From the NCBI RefSeq assembly GCF_029867415.1, contig NC_081185.1, positions 44,834,766-44,898,765 on the forward strand: DNA of 64,000 nt. Direction: 5' to 3'. This DNA is from Vicia villosa (taxonomy: Eukaryota; Streptophyta; Magnoliopsida; Fabales; Fabaceae). Below are positions 34,885-46,566 of this stretch, one piece after another. The position numbers and the translations under genes were made by a program. Under the pieces are notes generated by a model. The model saw only the letters and a program-made list of their open reading frames with translations, had not been told where the DNA came from and did not search any database. How positions within the stretch are numbered: the first letter of the stretch is position 1; every line of letters starts with the position of its first letter.

Positions 34885-37800
34885 TGTCGCGCGCTCGGTT
34901 TTTTACTACCTCTCGTGTGAGAGATACGAACTGACTCTTCTTTGGCTTTTTGAATTTTTGAAAATCAGAGAGTCGCCACCGACTTTTATTTTATCCAATT
35001 AAGGAAAGGTTTATAAAAGAAACAGAAAAAGACCTTTAAGAGATTTTGGGTAAGGGGGTAGGTTATACAAAGGGAAGGTGTTAGCACCCTTTGTATCCAT
35101 GGTTATCCATGGGCTCTTAATTGCTTAGCTCACTTGTTTTGAATCATTTATCTTGCCTTGAAATGCTTGTATGTGGTCTTAAAATTCATTTTGTAAATTA
35201 ACTTTATAATGATCCTTGTGCGGATGTATACAAAGTGTTTTACCTTTCGAAGGATGTTTTGAAAAAAGAACGTTAACTTCGTAATGATCCTTGTTTGGAT
35301 ATATACCAAGTATTGTCTTTTTTATTTTGAAAAACAATGGTATATGAGACATTTATTTGTTTTGATTTGAGCAAGCAATTAGGAGGTCTACCCTAAGTTT
35401 ATAAGGTCTTTTCCCATTTCCTTTAGAAAATTCTCCTTTTACCGGATGTAAACAAAAGTTCGATTTTGCATTTGAAACAATAGAATTTGATTTTTGAAAA
35501 GAGTAACAGAGGGATTACCCTAAGAGGTGCAAGTGTGATTGTGTTTTTTTTATTCAGATATTTTATCTTTGAAGTTAGTGATCTAACGCTTTGGTTTTTA
35601 TCTTTGACATACACGAAGTTTTATATGTACTAGAATTAAAATGCGGGAATGTAAAATGCGGAAAGTAATTCTACGTTATTACATCGATTGTGCGGGAAAT
35701 GTAAACTACGCTATTTACATGAATTTGACATCCTATACACTTATCTAGGAATTTAAATTGCAATAAGATAAAAGAAATATTTTTGGATTTTTGTATGATT
35801 GATTTTAATTAGAATTAATGCATAATTAATTTAATTAAAATGAGAAAAAGGTAGAAACAAAATTTAAACCTAAAAATTAAGTTTAAAATATGTTCATATT
35901 GCTTGTTAATTAATTTTAAAATAAAAACTAAATTTTTTTATTTTTTTTGAAGTTGTTTTGAAAATTAATAAGTTAAATAACATATAATTATACAAATAAT
36001 TATACACATAATTTAAACTTAAAGAGAAAAATATTCTAATTATGTACAAAATTAGCTTATAATATATATAAACTTAATTTAATAAAAAGAAAATATTTTT
36101 TTCTGATTTTTTGATTGGTTGAAATAATTAAAAAGTAAATATATAAATATATACTAATTAATTAAACAAAATATTTTAGTTATAAAGGAAAATAAAATAT
36201 TTTTATATCAGAAAATAATATATTATTTTATAAACCTAAAAATATTTTTTGTGTATTTTTTGGATTTTTAAAACTATTTTAAAATAATTTTGCAAAGAAA
36301 ATTAAATAAAATGAAAAATAAAAACATTTGATCAGGTGTGGTTGGCTAGTAAGTCTATAGCATGGACTAGCGCATCATATGCATTGGATGGATAACTGGC
36401 ATGATCTGATGGTTCAGATTTTGAGGAGCATGATGTGTACAGAACCTGCAAAGCACTGAATCAAAAGTTATTTAAAAAAACACGCGCGCGCCCTTCAACC
36501 CATGGGAAGGAGCCATGCATCATCTTCTTCCTCAGGAAGCACTTTTACAACGTTCATTTGCAGGTGGTGTAAAAAGCTCCAATTTATTACACCTGCAAAA
36601 TAACGAATACAAGCAAAACGTAAAAGAAATTTGGCGCGATGCCATGGTTCAATTCGTCTGGTTCATACGAATTCAATGAGACCTCTTTGAACCTGTAATT
36701 TTGCCTAATTTGAGAAGCCCTAATTTTGAGATCAAGAACCCTAAAATGGTGGTTTCGTGTACAAGCACCCAAATCTCAATTAAACTTCCAGAAATGATCA
36801 GAACAATAAACCAAACTCAAATATATGTCTACATCTTGTTAAACATGCATGTATGGTTGAATTCGTGTTAGTTTTGGTTTGAACAAACCGTGAGCTCTAG
36901 TAGATGATTCTGAGTGTTTCAAGGCTTGCAATTGATATGGATAGATTCAGTGATGTTCAAGGATCGTGTTTGAGTGTTTAGTTTGGATTGAAACTAACTG
37001 AAACTTAAAATTCGAATTTTAAATTTCTTACAAAATTTCAAGTGTGTTACAAGTGTGTTACAAGCATAGATTTTGTTCTGAACTTGTGTCTCTTGATTAA
37101 TGAAGTATTCTACTTCATTTATAGGCCATAGAAGTACTTAAAAACTAAGCTAAGAAGCGTTGATGGCTTTGTTGAATTCTTGACTTTTTTAATAATATGT
37201 AGCTTTGAATTCAAGCAACCATGGCTCAATTTTCTTCAACCTTCTGCTGTACCATCTCTTTGGCGCAGAGCTTTGAATGATTCTTGATGACTCATGCTTA
37301 AGATCAAAGCTACATAACATTGTCTTGCACCATTTCTTTTTCAATTTAATTTTAAATGAAGTAAAATTAAACCAAAAAAGAAATAAAATGTTATGGGCCT
37401 TAGGTTGGTCGTGGGAGGCCCTTAACATTATTGGGAATATGTTTGGATCATGTCAACTTGGCCCCTTTTGGAAAAAAAACACTTTTGATCAATGTTGATT
37501 TCATGCATTTTCCCAAAAAATAGCCAACTTTAACAAGGCATAAATCCCTCAATTTTTATCATATGAAGGAGTTCTTGTACTTTTTAGAAACCTCAAGATG
37601 TCCTCTACAAGCCACTTTGGAAAAAAAAATTTCATTTGGAGAAGTTATCTTGATGTTATGGCCTTTGACAAAAAACCACTTTTTGTTGACTTTGAAAATG
37701 ACCTGTAATGTCTTGGCTCATATTTTCCAAATGGTGAATCTAATGACCATGGGACCAATTGCATTTGAAAGATAATTGAATTTCCTTCAAAATAAGCTTT

Positions 37801-38206
37801 GGTTGGAATTTTTTGGATGAATGAGGAGAGAGTTATGGTCAGTCAAAGTTCAGTTGACTTTTTAGGAGAAAACCCTAATTTTGAAACTTAGGGTTTTGTT
37901 GATTTTTGATCTTTCCTTGATGAATTATGATCAACCAATGATCAAATGATGAATCTTTTGACAAAATATGGATGTTGACAAAAAATTTCATTTTTGACTG
38001 TCTGTTGACTTTTCGGTCAAACTGGTCGTCTGTTGACTGTTTGAGCTGCTGACTGTGCGTCTGAGTGAATTAAAGTTTGAAAATTTGTATGGTGGTACTT
38101 TGAGATATATGGAGGTCCATGAAATCCATTTGAGGTCTCAAAAAACTTGTTCTCCTGAAAAAAACAAAAACCCTAGTTAGGGACTGTTTGTGTAGGAGAC
38201 AGTTAA

Positions 38207-38215
38207 ACGTACCTG
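38207..38215 (-). promoter_or_regulatory. Predicted splice donor in the S2 leader
   Basis: CAG|GTACGT on the minus strand, intron starting at 38212. It lies about 780 bases downstream of the TATA box, comparable to the donors in the B and C LTRs. Confidence 0.55.
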
Positions 38216-38728
38216 ATTTTTGTGTAGTGCTGAGTTTCTGTTGATCATGTGATGTTCAGAAGACTTCTAGAACAAAAATCTTGGAATTTTGCAATTCAAA
38301 AGATTGATTTGATTGATGGTACAAAACACGGAGAATTGCACTGTCAGCGGGTTTGACTGTCAACTGACTGTTCGGGCATTAACATAACAGTTAAAGTGAA
38401 AATTCAACAGTTAAAATTAATTTTTTTCTTTTTGTTTTTTGTTGTGTTAATGGTGAAGATTTATTTACATGAGTTGTTAGAAAAACACAAACATAATAAA
38501 TAAACTGTACGCGAACGAAATTCCCGATAATAACCTTGAAAAATATTTAATGCACAGTGAAATAAATATTTAACTGGCAGAAAACACACAAAATATTATC
38601 TGGATAATTAAACTACAGTACGACAAATAATACGACATTTAATACTGACAGTACAAATATTACATAATATAATGAACAGTACGACAAATAAACGGTACAC
38701 TATTTGAAAACAAAAGATACGACAAACT

Positions 38729-38896
38729 TTAAAAATGACGATTAAAAATCCATGCTATAAACAACAGCATATAGATAATCGGAAGCGTAAACATCGCAGG
38801 TCCGCATTTTTCAGGAATATGCAGACAGAAAAAGGACATGATTACCACCACGACGGTGATGACCATAAGAAAACACGTATCCATCCACTTCGCCAT
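38729..38896 (-). CDS. Small two-helix membrane protein ORF in the S2 LTR leader
   Basis: A 55-codon ORF (MAKWMDTCFLMVI...) on the minus strand, about 95 bases downstream of the TATA box. It is the first ATG after the predicted start of transcription and has a strong plant context (AAAAATGGC). Two hydrophobic stretches (about residues 8-25 and 35-51) are separated by a short loop with PEKCG, and the end is basic (NRHF), so the product would be a small membrane hairpin. I recognise no family. It could be translated from LTR-driven RNA or be chance; the ORF is intact although the LTR itself is a relic. Confidence 0.4.
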   Translation of the reverse strand: MAKWMDTCFLMVITVVVVIMSFFCLHIPEKCGPAMFTLPIIYMLLFIAWIFNRHF

Positions 38897-38988
38897 TTTT
38901 GCCGGGGAAGAAGAGAGAATGAATATGAGGTAGAAATTTGAGAGATAAGTTGAAATTTGATGTGAGATTTTATAAAAAAAATGAGAGG

Positions 38989-38996
38989 TATTTATA
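38989..38996 (-). promoter_or_regulatory. TATA box of S2
   Basis: TATAAATA on the minus strand, in ACTCTATAAATACC; the expected start site is near 38960. Confidence 0.75.
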
Positions 38997-39563
38997 GAGT
39001 GAAAAGAAGGATAGAGACGTTGGGGAATGAAGTGATTCCGTACAAAAAAGGAAAATTTGAGTGGTAGTAGGATTTGAAAGAAAGTGTATGGTAGGGTTTG
39101 AAAAAGAGAGATGTGTAGAATAAAGTTAGGATTTGATTTTGAAAGAAAGAGATTTGAAAAGAAAGGAAAAGATTTTGAAAATAATAGAATATAGTACAAA
39201 AATTAGTGGGAAACAAAAACTAATAATAATTTACTTGTTACCAGTACAGTCTGAATCCCGGACTCTGCGCCTGCAAAAAGATTTAATTCTGCACCAATTG
39301 CGTCAGTGCTATTTATCTGCAAATAAATCTCAAATAAACAGCGTGTGTGAAATGATAAACAGTATTTGGCGTTTTGTGTAAGAATAAATTCAACAGCGAA
39401 CCAAAATACCGTATAAGAAAAATTTTAAAAACCGAGTATTCATAAAATCAGGATATTTATGAAATAAAATCCAAGATTATATGAAACTCCCAATTTTTAG
39501 ACAGAAGTCTGTTGCCTTCTTTCTGAAAAAAGATGCGGGCAAATTTTGGGGTATAACACTCTC

Positions 39564-40035
39564 CATCCAAAAGAAGCTGCATGAAAGAGTATTATTGATA
39601 AGCTGGAAAAGGTCAAGAAGAAGAAGACTCAAGATGATATGGATACTTCTCACTAAGCTTTGATGATCACTCTTGGATTTTACTAGCTTTCTTTGTTTGT
39701 TTCTACCTTGTAAGTCTTGAAAGTAGTTTATGACTTGGTTGTCCCTTGTCCCTTTGTATGCTATCAAAAGAAAATGGTACCTCGATGATCCTCGATGACC
39801 CTTATATGCACCAAAGTTGCCTTGTCCCTTTATCATTAATGAATGAAATTTATGTTTCATGTTACTATATAGTGTTTACATTTACAAAACTCTTAAATAA
39901 ATCCTTGAAAGATATTATGATATGTTTTGAAAATTAAAACAAAAAAGAATCTTTTGCATTGCATGCACCATACAACATTCACATTCACATACACATCTGA
40001 GTCAGAGTCTTATTCATTCCTCCCTCTCTCCTCAG
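39564..40035 (+). pseudogene. Element B ORF1 tail and spacer before gag
   Basis: The first ~100 bases continue the Lys-rich ORF1 tail in frame with 34884, with one internal TGA and a final TAA near 39655. The rest is a non-coding spacer that turns pyrimidine-rich and ends CTCTCTCCTCAG at 40035, a strong splice acceptor just before gag. Confidence 0.7.
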
Positions 40036-40973
40036 AGTCAACCTGACGCACCAGTATAATACTCGCGCCAATCGTTAAAGAATGGAAGACGGTATTATTG
40101 ATGATCAAGAGTGGCGAGAAGAAGTTGTTGTCTTACGCTCCGGTATTGAAAGATTAACTTCTATGGTTCAAGACTTGGTGGCTGCTCAGAATCAGCCACT
40201 AACCCAAGCTCAGACTACTGTGATCTCCGAGATAGAGACTGCTTAGATTCCTGTAATTCCTGCAATTCCTGTGATGAATCCTACGACCACTAGACCATAT
40301 GGAATAGAGATGAATTTCCAATTGGCCGGACAACAGATTCTTGTTCCATAGACAACAATTCACCAAGCTATTGTGACTGCTACTCCTGCTGTTATAAACA
40401 CTATTCCTCTTCACAATGAACAGATCTTCCATGGTGCCCCTTCTAAAGGTATGGGTAGATTGGAAGAATTTGAAGACCAATTTCTGGAAATGCAAAAAGA
40501 AATCAAGTCCCTTAGAGGAAAGGATCTATTTGGAAAAGAAGAAAATGATTTATGCTTGGTTCCGAATGTCAGAGTTCCGGCCAAGTTCAGACTCCCAGAA
40601 TTTGAGAAGTACAAAGGGAATTGCTGTCCTCACAGTCACCTGATCATGTATGTAAGGAAAATGTCCATGCACACGGAAGATCAATGCTTGTTAATTCACT
40701 ACTTTCAAGATAGCTTATTTGGAGCTGCTTTGGAATGGTACATGGGTTTGAATAGTACTCACATTCGTACTTTCCATAACCTGGATGGAGCTTTCATCAG
40801 ACAGTACAAATACAAAATTGATTTGGCACTGGACAGAGATCAACTATGTGCTATGTTCCAAAGAGAAAAAGAGTCTTTCAAGGAGTACACGCAAAGATGG
40901 CGTGAACTAGCTGCTCAAATCCTTCCTCCCATGGAAGAAAAAGAAATGATCAAGGTGTTCCTTAAGACACTAA
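40036..40973 (+). pseudogene. Element B gag (three stops, cut by C)
   Basis: Tat/Ogre gag: YNTRANR, stop, MEDGIIDDQEWREEVVVLRS (coiled coil), then the capsid core from 40373: LEEFEDQFLEMQKEIKSLRG, RLPEFEKYKGNCCPHSHLIM, LIHYFQDSLFGAALEWYMGL, SFKEYTQRWRELAAQILPP. Stops at 40089, 40243 and 40348; after that it is open to the C insertion at 40973, which cuts it right after a KTL motif. The homologous A gag continues PFYYERM at this point. Confidence 0.87.
40969..40973. repeat. Presumed target-site duplication of C (left copy)
   Basis: ACTAA directly before the LTR start TGTCGCACG. The right copy is not visible because the other LTR runs into the assembly gap. Confidence 0.5.
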
Positions 40974-41634
40974 TGTCGCACGCTCGCGAAAAATGAACAG
41001 AGTCGCCACCAATATATTTATCCCATAAGGGAAAGGAATATCAGAAAACCTAACAAAGGAAGGAACAGGGTCTTGCGACCAGAGAATCAAGGTACGGGAG
41101 TCGGTTACGCAAGGGGAAGGTATTAGCACCCCTCGCGCCCATCGTACTCGATGGTATCCACCTATGTTTGTTTCTATCTAAAGGGTGTCTATCTATGTCT
41201 ATGTCTACATGCGAAATGGATGCAAAATGTAGGGAAAATAAAAGTTGTACTCGCACGGGCCCTACCCCGCTGCCTACGTATCCTTTTCAGGAATCAGAGT
41301 TACCGTAGCTCGGCTAAAGATTTTCTGTTTGTTTTTGTGTTTTTTAGTTGGGCGGCGTTAACGCTCACGCTCTTGCACAAGGGGACAGCCTAGGATGCAA
41401 TGGAGCGGAGATAACTTGCCCTTAGAAAGGAGAAAAAGAGATTGGTTTGTATCTTTTAAGGGTAATTCCATGATGACGAGAACCCACTACAAGGTCTCGC
41501 ATCACTTCCTCACTTTTGTTTTAAGTCTGAACATTTATTAGGTTTTTTGAAGTGTTTTTGGTTGGTGTTTTTTATGGGGATTTTAATTTGTGACTTAGAT
41601 CATACCAAAAAGAGTTTTTTGTTTGTTTTTGAAT

Positions 41635-41923
41635 ATTTAGAGAACGCACATCGAGGCCTACGCCACAATCGTTTCTCTAAATAACGGTTAAGAAATACAT
41701 CGAGGCTTCACACCTCAATCATTTCTTCTCCGCTAAGTAAAAAGAGATACAAAAAGAAGTTTTTATGAATATTTAGAGAATGCACATCGAGGCCTACGCC
41801 ACAATCGTTTCTCTAAATAACGGTTAAGAAATACACCGAGGCTTCACACCTCAATCATTTCTTCTCCGTTAAGTAGGAAAGAACATACATCGGGGCCTAC
41901 GCCCCAATCATTTCTTTCTTACT
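41635..41923 (-). repeat. Hairpin modules in the C LTR
   Basis: Five modules with a shared loop resembling ACATCGAGGCCTACGCCACAA. Arms: ATTTAGAGAA(C/T)G with CGTTTCTCTAAAT (41635-41682, 41771-41818), AAGAAAT with ATTTCTT (41690-41727, 41826-41863), AGTAGGAAAGAA with TTCTTTCTTACT (41872-41923). The same set occurs at 58596-58884 in the other LTR. Confidence 0.85.
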
Positions 41924-43414
41924 AAGAAAATAGAAAACAGTATGATCTTTATCAGTATTTATTAAGTATTTTAGAGTTGAAAAGAAAAAGAAATGAGAAA
42001 GGGAACTAAACCTATTTCTATCTAATGTTGTTTATACAAGTCTAAATCCTAATGTTAACATGGGATAGATTCTAAGAGAAGCATGCTAATGGTATTAACA
42101 AAATGGGCCTAAGATAAGGCCAAAAACGAGTAACCAAAGTCACACAACAATTATACAAAACGAACATGGAAATAGTACAAAACGATTCAAGCATTAGTAC
42201 AAAAATGAAACTAAAAAAAACTATTGTTTTTATGGCATTTTTATGAAGGAGAATTCAAAGGATTAATGTCAAAATTAACCTAAAGTCTACTATTTTTATG
42301 AGATTTTTTAATGTCAATGATCACCTAAAAATCTAACAAAATATTAAAGGTTCTATCATGTTTTTATTAACTAAAAGTAAAAAGCTATTATGAAGTGAAC
42401 CTAAAATCTAACATTGATTTTATGCATTTTTTATATGATTTAGAAATGGAATTATGAACTAAAAATAAGAGCAAAACAAAGATTAAAAGTGAAAATCTAA
42501 GCTACACTGCAGGGGGTGAGTTAGCAGAATTTGTATGAACTAAAATTGTTTACAAGCAAAACTGGGCCTGATTCAGGGGGTGGGAAGAGCAGGGCGCTCA
42601 GGCCCATGGTCATTGGATGGTGGTGTATTAGTAACAGCGGGGTGCAACCTAAAAGAAGGAAGGAGGCCCAAATGCATGGCCCGAACCACACTATCCTATT
42701 TTTATTCCCATTTATTAATCAGCACTTGTTTCATTTTTATTTCATACCTTATGGTTTTTTATTATTAAAATGTGACATGCAGAATCATGTAATGTGGAAT
42801 CAATGGGTCATGTTAATTATTTAAGTCACTAAAAACAAAAACTCAGTCGGACCAATCATACATCGACAACACACCACATCCAATCATTGAGTAAGAGGCA
42901 AAATAGAAAGAAAGTGGGAAAGAGAACTAATAGGAGAGTGCCACGTACGTCACCTGAGATTAAAACAAACAAATAACACAGACGCCGGAGAGCCGCCTCC
43001 GGTCGTCTTCTCCGGCCAAGCGCGCGGCGGAGATGAGTAAAAATTTCCAGAAATCAGAAGTAATACCTCCGTCCTACTCGGTTTTCAAAGCTGAGTCCAG
43101 ATCCACAATTAGATTCCACTAATTCCTCTCCTATCTCCTTAACAGAGCAAAAACTTAAAGCCCTAGTTTCTAACAACATCACTAAAACGCAAGCCATACA
43201 CATCACCATGGTCCTTATGACATAGGGAACCCATAGACAACACTCAAGCACTCAAACACGTATCAGATTGAACCGAGCAAACTAAGTTCCAAGAATCGAA
43301 AAGATATAAGCGAACGAATACGTCAGAGACACCAATGCGTGTGAACGCTGCGTAGGGAATCAGATATGCCACATAGATCCTAACACAATGCCTAAGATGT
43401 TGAGAAGGATTTAG

Positions 43415-43424
43415 ATCATACCTG
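43415..43424 (-). promoter_or_regulatory. Predicted splice donor in the C LTR (3' copy)
   Basis: CAG|GTATGAT with the intron starting at 43421. The functional copy is the identical site in the 5' LTR, intron start 60382. Confidence 0.6.
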
Positions 43425-43851
43425 AAAGATCTTGAATCGAGGCCAAAGAAAGATTCTACTATGGAGCGGTGAGTCCAGCGAGAGACTCTGAAAGTGATGT
43501 TGGAGTTCGCGTTAGATTGACGATGGAGAGGTTGATGATGCTTGCAAAGGAGAATGGTGTTCGTAGAGTTGATGTAGTTGTGATGATGAAGGTTGGACGA
43601 AGGCTGTGATGGTGATGATTGAAGGATGAGGGAGGTTCAATGGTGGTGAAGGAGGTTGGAGAAGATGAAGTCGGTTATGGTTGTTGAGGAGTTTGTTGGA
43701 GGTTGTTAGATTGTGGATGAAAGTGGGAAAGTGAAGGGAGTGTGTAGAGAATGAGGAGAGTGTGAAAAAAATGGAGAAAGAATGAGAGTGTGTTTGCCGA
43801 AAGTGAAAGAAAGAGTGAGAGTGAGAGTGTTGTGAATGATAAGAGTTTTTG

Positions 43852-43858
43852 TTTTATA
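43852..43858 (-). promoter_or_regulatory. TATA box of the C LTR
   Basis: TATAAAA on the minus strand within CACTATAAAACAAAAAC; the start of transcription is expected near 43825. The equivalent site of the 5' LTR lies in or just beyond the N gap. Confidence 0.7.
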
Positions 43859-45416
43859 GTGTGAGTGTGCTTAGCCTATGGTGTGTGTGATTGTAGTGGG
43901 ACTCTTCTCAACACTTAAGGTGCAAGTTTGTACCATTGAAGCAAGTCTTGTGCATGCTTTTTCATTGTTCAGAACTTGCATGGTTAATTATTGGAAACAT
44001 GCTGCAAAATATGGAGGATTACCTTGATACCTCGTGCCCTAATTATCACCCATGAGGTCAACTTCATGTGCCTATAGCCTTAGACATGGTCCACCATTTA
44101 CCTCAATTTCAAGATCAATGTGAAGAGGACATATGATAGGAGAAGATTGATGTTGACAACATTGCAAGATGGTGCATGTAACTCTTTTAAATTCACCTCG
44201 TAACATAGAGGTCCATAGCTGCGGTTTGCCCGTGCGCATAGCTTGCCAGACACTCATCCATGCACAATTTCGTGTCCCTGACTTTGGAGCTTTGTATCTT
44301 GATAACCATACAACTAAATCATGTAATTCTTGGACTATTGGATAGAAGGCATGGAAGAGAATATTTTGATACCAAGATTGAGTCAATGAGATGCTTACAC
44401 GTCTCTGAAATTGGCTTTGGAAATGGCCTACCACGTGTTTGATTAAATGACTGCGTTATGACCTGAATTATGGCCTGTGCTCACGTCGACATGTCACCTT
44501 GCAGGGGCCTGACTTTAACGACTTGCATCTGGCTCCAAACACAATCAAAATCTATGGTTCTTGTCTTTTTGGATAGAAAACATGGCAAAGAATGGATGCA
44601 TACCAAGTTTGCTTTTGTGAGGTTCCTGTATTGTCCTGAAACTTGCTTCAAATATGGCACATCACATGTTTGATGAAATGCTTTACGTAGGCCTAAAATC
44701 TGCCCAGCTTTGTGACTTGATCCAAGTGAAAAACTTCAACTTTCAACCTTAATAACTCTTTATCCGAGCTTCAAATGAAAAAGTGTCCAACTACAAAGTT
44801 GTTCTCCTCCATGAGAGGAACAACTTTGATGTTGAAAATTTCTCCAAAAAATGCCGTTTTCCACGTGTAAATTGGTGATGGAATGGACTGTTCATCAAAC
44901 TTTAAAACCTCAAAAAATTTTCTAAGTATGAAAACCTTCCTTTTTTTGTTATTTTTTCTATTTTCGGCAACTTTTTGTCAAACCTCCAATTTTATTCGTT
45001 CTTTGACATTTCTCGACCGATTTTCCACCAAAAGTCAATATTTGAGCGATTGACCTGATTTTGACCCAAAAGTCAACTGTTCTGATTTTTTCCCGATTTC
45101 AATGAAATTCCCGATTAATCTGCTTCTGACCAATGGAAATCAACTGAACACTTCCACACACGCATCATGCCACTTCTCCTCACAAAATCAGCTCTTGATC
45201 AATGTATTTGACCGAAAAGTCGACTGCGTTGACTTTGGTCAAGAAACCCTAATTTCAAAAGATCTTGGACAAGATGATGACACCCCATATTAGGCTTCAA
45301 GTCTCTTCTTCTGATCAAGGACCAATGATATGGATGCATGCAATGATATGACCTAAATGGATGTATGTTTATGAGTTTCAAGCCAGATAAGGGTAGGACA
45401 AATTTGGGGTATGACA

Positions 45417-45427
45417 GCTGCCCCTAT
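45417..45427 (-). promoter_or_regulatory. Element C polypurine tract
   Basis: TAGGGGCAGC on the minus strand directly before the 3' LTR start TGTCATACCCC. Short and interrupted by a C compared with the Tekay tracts. Confidence 0.65.
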
Positions 45428-45753
45428 TTAATCATCTTAAACCTGAAGGTGAGATTGGCGTTAGCCTTTCGAACATTCGAGGTAGAAGAAGATTAAATAT
45501 CAAAGTACCAGAAATTTGTCCTAAAGAGGGGACGGTGTGAATGTTACTCTTATTTTTCTTCATTTTTCATTTTTGATATCTGCTGGGGAAAGAGAATTTT
45601 GTTTTTTTGGTGGAAAAGTATACAGTGAATAATTGGACTTGAATGGTGATAGCTTTTAATGTGGTAGCGGTGCCAATACATGGTTCTCAAAGGGAGTGAT
45701 TGATATATGTGACAGTGATTGGAAAAGATATGGACTTGACGGAGAGATAAGAT

Positions 45754-46566
45754 AACACAGACGAGTGTCGAAGAAGAGAGATACAGACGAGTATCGAAAG
45801 AATGACACATACGAGCATCAAGAGGAGATACAGACGAGTATCGAAGGAATGACACGGACGGGCATCAAAAGAAGACACAGACGAGTATCGAAAGAATGAC
45901 ACAGACGAGCATCAAAAGAAGACACAGACGAATATCGAAAGAATGACACGGACGAGCATCAAAAGAAGACACAGACGAGTATCGAAAGAATGACACAGAC
46001 GAGCATCAAAAGAAGACACAGACGAATATCGAAAGAATGACACGGACGAGCATCAAAAGAAGACACAGACGAGTATCGAAAGAATGACACAGACGAGCAT
46101 CAAAAGAAGACACAGACGAGTATCGAAAGAATGACACGGACGAGCATCAAAAGAAGACACAGACGAGTATCGAAAGAATGACACAGACGAGCATCAAAAG
46201 AAGACACAGACGAGTATCGAAAGAATGACACGGACGAGCATCAAAAGAAGACACAGACGAGTATCGAAAGAATGACACGGACGAGCATCAAAAGAAGACA
46301 CAGACGAGTATCGAAAGAATGACACAGACGAGCATCAAAAGAAGACACAGACGAGTATCGAAAGAATGACACAGACGAGCATCAAAAGAAGACACAGACG
46401 AGTATCGAAAGAATGACACGGACGAGCATCAAAAGAGATACAGACGAGTATCGAAAGAATGACACGGACGAGCATCAAAAGAGATACAAACGAGTATCGA
46501 AAGAATGACACGGACGAGCATCAAAAGAGATACAGACGAGTATCGAAGGAATGACACATACGAGTG
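45754..46566 (-). repeat. 47-bp minisatellite array
   Basis: About 17 copies of a 47-bp unit made of two related halves of 23-24 bp, GACACAGACGAGTATCGAAA and GACAC(G/A)GACGAGCATCAA. The centre is very homogeneous; the edges (45754-45850 and 46430-46566) show shorter and diverged units. ORFs through it on the minus strand are repeats of codons and not genes. Confidence 0.95.

Larger units (their letters stand above)
34885..39558 (-). mobile_element. S2: 4674-bp solo LTR of an Ogre-type element
   Basis: Runs from TGTCGCGCGCTCGG to TTTGGGGTATAACA with CTCTC on both sides. Its ends resemble the LTR of C (TGTCGCACGCTCGCG ... TTTGGGGTATGACA), so it is in minus orientation. There is no primer site, internal region or second LTR. 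It contains an AT-rich half (35800-36320), a TATA box at 38989-38996, a small ORF at 38729-38896, a donor site at 38212, and weak hairpin modules at 35214-35720. It is a recombination remnant of a full element inserted in B ORF1. Confidence 0.93.
28139..40973 (+). mobile_element. Element B: Ogre-like element, + strand, incomplete
   Basis: Contains a 4.6-kb LTR (28139-32744), tRNA-Arg-type primer site, leader, ORF1 and most of gag. It is interrupted by solo LTR S2 (34885-39558) and cut by element C at 40973. Its protease, pol and 3' LTR are not in the window, probably behind the assembly gap at 60718. ORF1 and gag carry only a few stops, so B is younger than A but inactive. Its own left duplication would be CTACT (28134-28138); the right copy cannot be seen. 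Confidence 0.85.
40974..45416 (-). repeat. Element C 3' LTR
   Basis: 4443 bp from TGTCGCACGCTCGCG to TTTGGGGTATGACA. On the coding strand U3 is 45416 to about 43830, with TATA box at 43852-43858; an ATG-free leader runs to the donor at 43421; hairpin modules lie at 41635-41923. ORFs such as 42531-42824, 43054-43251 and 44072-44434 show no conserved motif and are treated as chance. Confidence 0.95.

Noticed and set aside
42531..43251. ORFs preserved in both LTRs of C (42531-42824, 43054-43251)
   Set aside because: Identity only reflects the recent insertion. The translations contain no motif and lie outside the leader exon.
45754..46566. Regular short repeats resembling a CRISPR array
   Set aside because: Units are contiguous without unique spacers, and the array lies in the 3' UTR of a plant retrotransposon.
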